Source: an uncultured Gemmatimonadota bacterium (lineage in GTDB: Bacteria; Gemmatimonadota; Gemmatimonadetes; Gemmatimonadales; GWC2-71-9). From it: a stretch of 8,326 nt of DNA. The position numbers and the translations under genes were made by a program. The notes under the pieces were generated by a model, which was not told the origin of the DNA, did not search any database, and saw only the letters and a program-made list of their open reading frames with translations. Within the stretch, counting starts at the first letter, position 1; each line of letters begins with the position of its first letter. The stretch spans positions 1 through 8,326 of the forward strand of contig CAMLLJ010000119.1 of assembly GCA_946480845.1 (NCBI GenBank), written 5' to 3'. Below, one piece after another: positions 1-5,454 of this stretch.

Positions 1-446
1 CCGATGTAGTTGCCGAGGTAGGTGTTGAGCCCGTCGAAGACGGCGGCGAGCACCTGTTGCTGCTCCGGCGTGGCGGTCGCGTACAGCCCGGCGAGGTGCC
101 AGTGCACGCTGGGCCAGCGCATGAGGCCGAGCATCATGGCGATGCTCGCGACGACGGCCCAGAGCAGGCCGAGCAGCATGGAGCCGGGCGCATGGCGCCG
201 GAGCGCGAGCCACGCACCGGCGCCGGCCGGGAGCCAGAGGAGCGGGAGGAAGGCGTAGAGTGCCCACGCGGCGCGGCCCGCGCTCCCGGTGGCGAGCAGG
301 CGCGGCAGCACGGTGTTCGCTTCGCCGTCGAGGATGGCGGGATAGTCGAAGCGGGCCGCCAGGAAGGCGAAGACGGCCATGAACGCGAGCGCGCCGAGCA
401 CCAGCGCCAGGCCGCCGGCGCGCACCGTCGGCGCGGGCTTCAGCAC
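1..446 (-). CDS. DUF4386-like multi-pass membrane protein, 3' end outside window
   Basis: This is an open minus-strand frame of 148 codons with no stop before the left edge, so the C-terminus is missing. I start it at the GTG at 446-444, ten bases after the stop of the upstream gene, with GAGG a few bases ahead; no ATG lies close upstream in this frame. The visible protein has hydrophobic segments at about residues 13-31, 59-80 and 90-108. The pattern of FDYPAIL near residue 33, LMRWPS near 108 and a final 'VFDGLNTYLGNYI' resembles DUF4386-type integral membrane proteins (DYP.IL, LRWP, and an acidic GE after the last motif, which would lie off the window). The function of that family is unknown. 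It is the last visible gene of the row starting at 3047. Membrane location is well supported; the family name is from memory of the motif pattern. Confidence 0.75.
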   Translation of the reverse strand, partial: MLKPAPTVRAGGLALVLGALAFMAVFAFLAARFDYPAILDGEANTVLPRLLATGSAGRAAWALYAFLPLLWLPAGAGAWLALRRHAPGSMLLGLLWAVVASIAMMLGLMRWPSVHWHLAGLYATATPEQQQVLAAVFDGLNTYLGNYI

Positions 447-456
447 GCGCCTCGAT

Positions 457-825
457 TCATGGAGTTGACGCCTTCCAGCGCAGCACCGCGTACACCAGCC
501 CCGCCACGAGCAGCGCGCCGAAAATCTCCTTGTTGTACCGGGCCAGCCACTCGGGGAGGTAGATGTCGAAGTTGGGCCGCCGGTCCTCCGTGTAGCGCGC
601 CGCGACCGCCGTGAGCGGGCACCGGCAGCGGTTGGCGGCGAGGATCACCAGCTCGACGCTCACCAGCGCGGTGAGGACCGCCGCGAGGCGGAAGCTGTCG
701 CGCCACGCGGCGATGGGAATCCCGAGGATGCAGCCGGCGAAGAACGCCCACGCGACCGTGTGCGCGATGCGGATCGAGCGCAGCCGGCCGGCCGACGGCG
801 ATGCATTCACCGCCGGCACGCTCAC
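457..825 (-). CDS. Small three-TM conserved membrane protein
   Basis: A 122-aa protein. I start it at the GTG at 825-823, which overlaps the stop of the esterase gene as GTGA and suggests translational coupling. The frame stays open further upstream, but that part is an arginine-rich shadow of the esterase gene. Hydrophobic segments lie at about residues 20-40, 46-64 and 101-117. Between the second and third is a polar stretch with NRCRCPLT (65-72), an ARYTEDRR charged patch and a FDIYLPEWLARYNK motif. The Cys-x-Cys-Pro-Leu-Thr just after a membrane helix recalls the 'N.W.CPLT' motif of DUF2784-type membrane proteins, but the rest does not match well enough to name a family. A second possible start is the GTG at 819. 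Function unknown; the position right after a secreted esterase suggests an envelope role. Confidence 0.8.
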   Translation of the reverse strand: MSVPAVNASPSAGRLRSIRIAHTVAWAFFAGCILGIPIAAWRDSFRLAAVLTALVSVELVILAANRCRCPLTAVAARYTEDRRPNFDIYLPEWLARYNKEIFGALLVAGLVYAVLRWKASTP

Positions 826-1676
826 CGTTCGGCCGCCGCCGGCGCGAAGAGCTCCCGGAAAGCGCGGAGCGCCGCGGGATGGTAGATCGTCGCGTGGGTT
901 TCGTCCGGCATCGGCTCGAAGTGCCACCGCGTCCCGGCCGGCGCGCGCGCCGCCAGCGTGTCCGCCAGCCGGCGCGTCTCGGCGAGGATCTGGTCCTGGC
1001 TGCTGCTGGCCAGGTAGAGCGAGCGGCCGGACGCCGTGCCGAGTCGCGCGCCCGCGCTGTCCACCAGCGCGCCGCCGTTCCACCAGAGACTCGGATCGAA
1101 GGCGATGTACGTGTCGAAGAGGCCGGGCTCGAGGAAGTAGGTCTCCACGACGAACAGCCCGGCGAGCGATTCGCCCACGATGGCGCTCTCCTCAGTGGTT
1201 CGGTACTGCGCTTCGATGGCGGGCATCAGCTCGGTGCGGATGAAGCGCCGGAACGCGGCCGATCCGCCCACCACCGGCGCGATCTTCCGGTCATCCGCCT
1301 TCGTGGTCGGGCCGGTGAGGTCCCGCCGGCGCGCGGTGTTCTCGATTCCCACCAGGATGAACGGCCGCATCGTCCCGTTTCCGACCGACACCTGCACCAG
1401 GCCCGCCACATGGAGGAAGTCCTCGGCGATGCCGCCGTCGGGCATGTAGAGGACGGGGAGGCTCGGGCGGGACGAGTCGGCGTAGGTATACGGGAGGTAG
1501 ACGTTGATGCGCCGCGTCTCGCCCAGCACGCGCGAGCGGATGGTGAAGGTCTCACCGATCGTGAGCGGGGCGACCTCAATGCCGGGCGCCGGTGCTTCCT
1601 GCGCGCGGGCCGGCGCGGGCACGGTCGCGAGCGCGATCGCCGCCGCGTGAAGGGCACAGCGCATCGGCCCCTTCAC
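822..1676 (-). CDS. Secreted esterase, alpha/beta hydrolase of the esterase D / enterochelin-esterase type
   Basis: A 284-aa hydrolase (putative esterase family, PF00756-like) with a signal peptide: basic start, hydrophobic AALHAA-type core and a likely cleavage after Ala-Arg-Ala at residue 25, so it should act in the periplasm or outside. The body shows the RINVYLP and PVLYMPDGG strands typical of this family, the nucleophile elbow GESLAG with Ser170, AFDPSLWW near 193-199, a likely catalytic acid at about Asp228 (after the strand RSLYLASS), and DETHATIYHP with His261. I chose the GTG at 1676, which overlaps the previous stop as GTGA and has GGGAGG four bases upstream; the ATG at 1664 is a possible alternative but its purine stretch is only three bases away. 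The substrate cannot be read from the sequence; relatives cut carboxylic esters, siderophore esters or thioesters. Serine hydrolase call is strong. Confidence 0.92.
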   Translation of the reverse strand: MKGPMRCALHAAAIALATVPAPARAQEAPAPGIEVAPLTIGETFTIRSRVLGETRRINVYLPYTYADSSRPSLPVLYMPDGGIAEDFLHVAGLVQVSVGNGTMRPFILVGIENTARRRDLTGPTTKADDRKIAPVVGGSAAFRRFIRTELMPAIEAQYRTTEESAIVGESLAGLFVVETYFLEPGLFDTYIAFDPSLWWNGGALVDSAGARLGTASGRSLYLASSSQDQILAETRRLADTLAARAPAGTRWHFEPMPDETHATIYHPAALRAFRELFAPAAAER

Positions 1677-2005
1677 TCGCCCTCCCGCGGCTCGGGCGCG
1701 ATCCGCTGCTGCTCCTCGCCGCTCGCAAGCACCCGCTCCACGAAATCGAGCCGTTCCTGCAGCTCGGCCATCTCGGCCTTCATGAGGCTCAGCTCGTCGC
1801 CGAGCTGCTCGAGACTGGCGGCGTCCGCCGCGCCGTCGCGGCGTCCCCGCAGGTGCATCGCCCACAGCGCGAAGGCGATGCCGAGCCCCGCATGGACCGA
1901 GGCGTGGACGCCTTCCGCCATGGTCGCGGCGAAGCCAGCAGCGGCCACGTTGAGCGCGCTCAGCGCGGCGGCGATCGGGTACCAGAGCCTGGGCTTGAAT
2001 GTCAT
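1673..2005 (-). CDS. Small two-TM protein with C-terminal coiled coil
   Basis: A 110-aa protein starting at the ATG at 2005-2003, 25 bases after the stop of the hydrolase gene; its own stop overlaps the esterase start by four bases. Residues 10-29 and 35-51 form two membrane segments with a short polar turn (EGVHASVH). From about residue 63 to 95 a heptad-like acidic and leucine-rich helix follows, ending in ELQERLDFVERVLA. The RLDF.ER.L pattern is similar to the short amphipathic tails of PspB-like and other small membrane-anchored coiled-coil proteins, but the two-TM layout is not that of PspB. With two N-terminal helices and many acidic residues after them, the coiled coil is probably cytoplasmic. 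It may be a small scaffold; no function can be assigned. No clear Shine-Dalgarno is visible, so translation may depend on the upstream gene. Confidence 0.85.
   Translation of the reverse strand: MTFKPRLWYPIAAALSALNVAAAGFAATMAEGVHASVHAGLGIAFALWAMHLRGRRDGAADAASLEQLGDELSLMKAEMAELQERLDFVERVLASGEEQQRIAPEPREGE
1681..1686 (-). promoter_or_regulatory. Ribosome binding site deciding the esterase start
   Basis: GGGAGG lies four bases before the GTG at 1676 and inside the last codons of the upstream gene. It favours the GTG that overlaps the upstream stop over the ATG at 1664, where AAGGGG is separated from the start by only three bases. Confidence 0.55.
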
Positions 2006-2030
2006 GCAGGTGATCCGGTCGCGTTCGGGT

Positions 2031-3047
2031 TCAGGGCGCGTCCCCGCGCGCCCAGGCGATGGCGGGCGCGAGCCATTCGTTGCGCGGCAGGTAGAACGTG
2101 CCGTGGCCGAGACCGAGGGCGATGGGCACTTCGCGCACCACGGAGCCCGCGCCGCGCCGTTCGAAGAGCGGCGCGCAGGAGGCGCCGAGCGTGTCGCTCG
2201 TCTCGTAGAGCGAGAGGATGCGGCCGGTGACGCGGATCTCGGGCCGCTCGAACGCCCAGGGGCCGCACGCCGCCATGAAGACGAAGTTGAGCGCCGGGTT
2301 GTTCAGGCGGGACGACGCGAGGATCGCGATGGCCCCGCCGCGGGAGAAGCCGATGACGGAGATGGCCTCCGGGGGCACGCCGGCGCGCAGGAGGCTGTCC
2401 ACCTGCTCCGTCACCCGGGAGACGAAGGTGTCGATGGCGATCCCGGGCGCGCGCTGCTCGCTCAGCACGGTGAAGCCGGCGCGGCGCAGGCTGTCGAGGA
2501 TCGCGTCGTACTCGTAGGGGCCGAAGGCGGGGTCGATCGGCCGCCGGCCTCGCTCCTCGACGATGCGTCCGTGCAGGTAGAAGACGTACCGGGGAGATGC
2601 AGCCGGCGGAGCGGACTGGCCGGAGGCGCAGGCGGGAACGAGCAGGACCAGCAGCGCGGCGGCCGCCGGCCCGGGATGCCGCCTCAGCACGCCTGCAAAG
2701 AGGAGGGCGAGCACTCCGTAGACGGCTGTCACGATCCAGAGCGCGGGCGCGCCGGGGCGGTCGAACAGGGCCCGGAGCATGACCAGTGCGCCGACGGTCC
2801 AGTGAGCCAGGTTCCCGAGCACCAGTGCGCGCCCGTAGATCCCGCCCAGGATGAGTCCGCGGCCCACCCAGTTGACCGCAGCGAGCCCGAGCAGCGCCGC
2901 GGCCCAGAGCTGGAGCGCGCCCTCGGTCGCGGACGATGCGGGCACACCCGCCGCAAGCTGGTAGACCTCGCCCGGCGCGAAGAGCAGCGCGATGCCGGCA
3001 GCGCCGGTCACCGCGGCGCTCGTCACCATCAGCGCGCGCGTGGTCAT
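2031..3047 (-). CDS. Membrane domain fused to an exported alpha/beta hydrolase
   Basis: A 338-aa protein with two parts. Residues 1-120 form a four-helix membrane unit (helices near 7-24, 43-60, 76-93 and 101-119), with the motif NWVGRGLILGGIYGRAL typical of small uncharacterised bacterial membrane proteins. Residues 121-146 look like a signal sequence of their own: basic LRRH, a hydrophobic run, then LLVPAC with Cys140 as a possible lipobox. From 153 on lies an alpha/beta hydrolase: YVFYLHG (oxyanion region), the nucleophile elbow GFSRGG with Ser235, a likely acid Asp285 in YETSD, and GLGHG with His315. The hydrolase should face the periplasm. The ATG at 3047 has GGGAGG seven bases upstream, a strong start. 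An internal GTG at 2690 (residue 120) could start a free lipoprotein hydrolase. It is the first gene after the promoter at 3100-3128. Substrate unknown. Confidence 0.9.
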   Translation of the reverse strand: MTTRALMVTSAAVTGAAGIALLFAPGEVYQLAAGVPASSATEGALQLWAAALLGLAAVNWVGRGLILGGIYGRALVLGNLAHWTVGALVMLRALFDRPGAPALWIVTAVYGVLALLFAGVLRRHPGPAAAALLVLLVPACASGQSAPPAASPRYVFYLHGRIVEERGRRPIDPAFGPYEYDAILDSLRRAGFTVLSEQRAPGIAIDTFVSRVTEQVDSLLRAGVPPEAISVIGFSRGGAIAILASSRLNNPALNFVFMAACGPWAFERPEIRVTGRILSLYETSDTLGASCAPLFERRGAGSVVREVPIALGLGHGTFYLPRNEWLAPAIAWARGDAP

Positions 3048-3099
3048 CTGCCTGCCTCCCTTGGCGGTGGGGACGGTCCGGGTCGGTCACGCCTCCCGG

Positions 3100-3128
3100 A
3101 TATTACCGCCCCGGGGCGGCAGCGTCAC
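3100..3128 (-). promoter_or_regulatory. Putative sigma70-type promoter for the membrane/hydrolase gene row
   Basis: On the minus strand, GTGACG at 3128-3123 (-35, four of six matches to TTGACA) is followed after exactly 17 bases by TAATAT at 3105-3100 (-10, good match). TAATAT stands out in this GC-rich sequence. Transcription would begin near 3093, giving a leader of about 45 bases to the ATG at 3047. Placement in the 98-base gap between two genes supports it. This is read by eye only. Confidence 0.5.
3106..3119. repeat. 14-bp perfect GC palindrome inside the promoter spacer
   Basis: CCGCCCCGGGGCGG is its own reverse complement and sits exactly between the -10 and -35 hexamers of the putative promoter. 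The position suits a repressor or MerR-like operator. As a hairpin it would have almost no loop and no T run follows, so a terminator is less likely. GC-only palindromes arise easily in such DNA, so the functional reading is tentative. Confidence 0.45.
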
Positions 3129-3145
3129 GCGGCGGGCGGGGCAGC

Positions 3146-3424
3146 CTATTCGACGCGCGTCCCGTCCGGCCGCACCAGGAAGCTCACGGTGAGCGGCTTG
3201 AACGCCCGCCACCCGCCGTCGTCGACGGACCCCAGCACGTGCAGCGGGCCCGGCCCCCGGCCTTCCCGGATGACCTGCACCTCGATCTGGTAGGTCCGGC
3301 CGTCCGGTCCCGTGACGTCGCAGTGGCCGTCGGCGTCCACCCGCCGGTCCAGTTCTTCCCAGGAGAGCGACCGGTACTCCTGCATCGCCGCGTGCAGGAG
3401 GGAGAGCGCGATCTCGTTGTTCAT
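3146..3424 (-). CDS. Small hypothetical protein, 92 aa
   Basis: Starts at the ATG at 3424-3422, with GGAG six bases upstream; the frame is open further upstream but overlaps the lipoprotein gene there. The protein is soluble, with no signal or membrane segment. Residues 1-30 look helical (HAAMQEYRSLSWEELDRRV); residues 31-92 look like beta strands, including TYQIEVQV, a Gly/Pro-rich loop, and a C-terminal FKPLTVSFLVRPDGTRVE. Small proteins ending in a 'F..RPDG.FV' pattern occur in several bacterial phyla without known function. It follows the lipoprotein gene by 32 bases and is the last gene of the row that begins with the kinase. Coding nature is supported by the start signal and balanced composition; no function is claimed. 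Confidence 0.78.
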   Translation of the reverse strand: MNNEIALSLLHAAMQEYRSLSWEELDRRVDADGHCDVTGPDGRTYQIEVQVIREGRGPGPLHVLGSVDDGGWRAFKPLTVSFLVRPDGTRVE

Positions 3425-3456
3425 GGTCTGCTCCGGATGCGGCCGCTCCAGTCGGA

Positions 3457-3903
3457 TCAGGCCGCGACCAGCTCCCCCTCGGGCAGCTTCAGGTGCACGC
3501 CCGTCACCAGGCACGGGTCGCCACAGCTCTCGCCGTTGGGATAGTACGTCTCGTAGGTCAGCGGCACCGACACCGTCTGCGTGTTCCCGTCTATCGTGAC
3601 GTCGATCTCGACCGTGGGCGCCCGGACGCCCGCGAAGAACGCCCCGTGCGCGCAGTGTATCGGCACGCACTCGCGCTCGAGGACCGTTCCGTCGGGGAGG
3701 CGCACGCGCAGGGTGACCGGCGCAGGCGCGCCGTCGAGTCTCACCATCAGGCCGCTTTCGCAGCCGATCACCGTGCAGGGCCCTTCATCCGTAAAAAGGC
3801 TGCAGCCCGAAAGACTGCCGAGGCCCAGCGTGAGCACCAGCACCGTGCCGCCAAGGCGGCAGCGGCTCCCGGACTTCGACCGCGGGTTCATGGGACGCCC
3901 CAT
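3457..3903 (-). CDS. Small six-cysteine lipoprotein
   Basis: A 148-aa protein from the ATG at 3903. The signal peptide has a long basic start (RSKSGSRCR), a hydrophobic run TVLVLTLGLG and the lipobox LSGC, so Cys34 would be lipidated and the protein anchored outside the inner membrane. The mature part is about 114 aa, beta-rich, with six further cysteines in three close pairs: 43/48 (C-x4-C), 79/84 (C-x4-C) and 127/131 (C-x3-C), a pattern that suggests three disulfides in an exported domain. Strand-like stretches include VTLRVRLPDGTVLE and PTVEIDVTIDGNTQTVSVPL. No family recognised. The ATG at 3891 is an alternative start that keeps the full signal peptide and has GGGG six bases ahead; the choice cannot be settled by eye. 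The gap of 51 bases to the upstream gene shows no clear promoter. Confidence 0.85.
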   Translation of the reverse strand: MGRPMNPRSKSGSRCRLGGTVLVLTLGLGSLSGCSLFTDEGPCTVIGCESGLMVRLDGAPAPVTLRVRLPDGTVLERECVPIHCAHGAFFAGVRAPTVEIDVTIDGNTQTVSVPLTYETYYPNGESCGDPCLVTGVHLKLPEGELVAA

Positions 3904-3954
3904 CAGGTGTGTGTCTGGAGACGTTCCGGGGGCGGGCGGCCTGCACCGGCCCCC

Positions 3955-4569
3955 TCATGCCTGCCGCTCCAGCGCCTTCCGCATGGTGATGACCAGCGCA
4001 TCGTCGAGCGCCACCGCGGCTCCCTCGGCCACGGGCCGGCCCGCGATGGATGCGCCCCGGCCGTCGGGCACATATCCACGCTGTACGTACAGGCGCTGCG
4101 CCGCCCCGTACCCGCCATGCAGGCCGACCGCGATCTGCACCACGTCTGCCCGGCGGGCCACGGATGCTTCGGCCTGGTCGAGCAGGGCGGTCCCGACTCC
4201 GCGATTGCGGAACGACGGCAGCACGTTCAAGTCCTCGATCGCGGCGGGCTCAGTGATGCCTGGCGCCGGCCACCGGACCGTCACATAGCCGGCGAGGTCG
4301 CCGAACTCCTCCGCGACCCAGCACGAGCGCGCGCCCGCTTCCTCCTCCGCCACGTACCGGAGAAAGGTCTCGGCCGGCTTGTGCCATCCGATCGCCGCGA
4401 AGGCCTCGGCAAGCGGCGTCGCGTCGTCGCGGCGGAGCGGGCGCAGCGCACGCAGTTCCCGCCGCCAGATGAACCGGGTTTCCCCGGGCAGGTCGGGATA
4501 GGCGTCCGCGTCGACCTCGAGCAGGCGACATCCCTGCGCCGCGTAGAAGCGGCACGCGGCCACGTTGAT
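3955..4569 (-). CDS. 3' part: end of first GNAT domain plus complete second GNAT domain
   Basis: In this frame the first domain ends with INVAACRFYAAQGC and ETRFIWRREL. A second domain of about 150 aa then begins at LRPLRRDDATPLAEAF. It contains GWHKPAETFLRYVAEEE, AGYVTVRW, IEDLNVLPSFRNRGVGTALL (acetyl-CoA loop NRGVGTA) and a final AAQRLYVQRGYVPDGRG, all standard GNAT features. There is no stop or strong start between the two domains, so they were one fusion protein. A possible independent start is the GTG at 4563, but no Shine-Dalgarno is visible there, so this half may not be translated alone. Confidence 0.7.
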   Translation of the reverse strand: MNVAACRFYAAQGCRLLEVDADAYPDLPGETRFIWRRELRALRPLRRDDATPLAEAFAAIGWHKPAETFLRYVAEEEAGARSCWVAEEFGDLAGYVTVRWPAPGITEPAAIEDLNVLPSFRNRGVGTALLDQAEASVARRADVVQIAVGLHGGYGAAQRLYVQRGYVPDGRGASIAGRPVAEGAAVALDDALVITMRKALERQA

Positions 4570-5026
4570 TCTGGGTCTCGACCTTGAGCTCCCGGCACCC
4601 GTGCCGCACGGACCACCGCAGCGCGGCCTCGAACAGCGCACGGCCCACACCCCGGCGCCTGAGGCCCGGGGCCACGCGCAGGTCCCAGAGCACGGCCAGG
4701 TCGTTCCGCCCCTCGAGCATCGTGACGCCGGGGGTGTCGCGCGCGATTACCGCGCCACCGATCCACGCGCCGTCGGGGCCGACCGCGGCGAGAAGACACC
4801 AGTGTGCGGTGTCGTATCGCCGTGACCAGGTCGCCGGTCCTTCGTCCGGCAGCGCGTCGTAGTCCTTGACGAATGGGCGTTCGAGCGGGCGCTCGACCAG
4901 CACCGGGTCGGTCAGCGCATCGTGCCGTGCACCTGCCTCGAGCACCCGATCGGCCACGAAGGCGATCGGAATCGCGGCGAGCTCCGCAAGCCGGTCCACG
5001 GGCTGCGCGACGATGTGAAAGTCCAT
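4568..5026 (-). CDS. 5' part: N-terminal GNAT domain, streptothricin-acetyltransferase-like
   Basis: The 153 codons before the frameshift encode most of a GNAT domain. Residues 1-75 are a variable lead; strands HWCLLAAVG and IGGAVIARD follow, then LAVLWDLRVAP (strand 4) and the acetyl-CoA binding loop RRRGVGRA at about 123-130. The helix FEAALRWSVRHGC and strand ELKVETQN follow. The last motif plus the following CRFYAAQGC in the other frame recalls SatA-type and related acetyltransferases that modify small amines. Ribosomes that do not shift frame would add about 105 low-complexity residues and stop at 4250. Confidence 0.75.
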
Positions 5027-5033
5027 GTCCCGG

Positions 5034-5441
5034 TCAATCTATCGTCGCTCGCGGCGCATCGCGCCCGTCGCCGCGTCCGGGGAACTCCACGACCACGCAG
5101 TCCCGGTCCCGCAGCAGCGGCCGCAGCGCCTGAGCGCTCACGATCTCCAGGATGTGATCGCCGTGCCCGCCGGCGCCGGTCGCGGGCTGGAAGGGCCGCA
5201 GGCGGAACGCCTCGAATCCGTCGATCAGGCACCGCTCGAACAGCATGTCCTGCTCCGGCTCGCCGATCTCGGAACCGGGTATGCGGAGTTCAGGGCGGAT
5301 CGGGAGCGGCGCTTCGATGAGCACGTTGAGCGTGCCGGGGAAGAGCGGGTATCCGAAGCGGGTGATGAACACCTCCGGAAACCGCTCGATCCTCGGTTTC
5401 CAGGCACCAGTCCCCTGAATCACCCGGCCGGTCACCCGCAT
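5034..5441 (-). CDS. CTP-dependent riboflavin kinase-like protein (archaeal RibK / DUF120 type)
   Basis: A 135-aa protein, almost the same length as the Methanocaldococcus jannaschii enzyme MJ0056 (136 aa), which phosphorylates riboflavin to FMN with CTP. Matching features in order: a TGRVIQGTGAWKP glycine loop at 4-16, FGYPLFPGTLNV at 29-40, and GDHILEIVSAQALRPLLRDR followed by a hydrophobic strand at 94-120, the counterpart of 'SEIIEIIAP..LR..L.L.DGD'. Thr37 and Asn39 of GTLN correspond to the pair that holds the metal in the archaeal enzyme. I start at the ATG at 5441, 13 bases after the kinase stop; upstream codons are a shadow of the kinase. Bacteria normally use the unrelated RibF, so the real substrate here could differ. 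Fold call fairly sure, exact activity unsure. Confidence 0.78.
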   Translation of the reverse strand: MRVTGRVIQGTGAWKPRIERFPEVFITRFGYPLFPGTLNVLIEAPLPIRPELRIPGSEIGEPEQDMLFERCLIDGFEAFRLRPFQPATGAGGHGDHILEIVSAQALRPLLRDRDCVVVEFPGRGDGRDAPRATID

Positions 5442-5454
5442 GCCGCGGCCCGGG

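Larger units (their letters stand above)
3955..5026 (-). pseudogene. Tandem double-GNAT acetyltransferase gene split by a frameshift
   Basis: Two overlapping frames together encode one protein with two GNAT (Gcn5-related N-acetyltransferase) domains. The first frame starts at the ATG at 5026 and is GNAT-like up to KVETQN (ending 4568). After that it turns into an arginine/glycine-rich shadow until a stop at 4250. The second frame carries on the family sequence from INVAACRFYAAQGC (from 4569) to the stop at 3955. Relatives of the first domain read 'VETQNINV..CRFY', so the junction lacks two bases (or has one extra). Repaired, the protein would be about 357 aa. It starts 7 bases after the riboflavin-kinase-like gene. 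Either the gene is broken or the assembly has an indel here; codon use on both sides looks intact, so the event is recent or artificial. The acetyl acceptor is unknown. Confidence 0.85.

Noticed and set aside
826..1083. N-terminal extension of the three-TM protein gene
   Set aside because: The added residues are Arg/Gly/Ala-rich and overlap the esterase gene in another frame; the GTGA overlap at 825 explains the start better.
3106..3119. GC palindrome as terminator of the 92-aa gene
   Set aside because: It has no loop bases and is followed by TAATATCC, not a T run; the promoter-spacer reading fits better.
801..3293. Long plus-strand open frame of 830 codons
   Set aside because: It is antisense to four well-supported minus-strand genes, is dominated by Arg, Gly, Ala, Glu and His, and shows no domain. 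Such antisense frames are usual when the third codon base is nearly always G or C.
3904..3954. GC-rich hairpin (GGGGGC paired with GCCCCC) between the GNAT and lipoprotein genes as a terminator
   Set aside because: The stem is short with a long irregular loop and no T run, and G/C runs pair by chance here; support is too weak.
4560..4580. Programmed -1 ribosomal frameshift in the GNAT gene
   Set aside because: There is no slippery heptamer of the X-XXY-YYZ kind and no obvious downstream stimulator; the missing bases fit an indel better.
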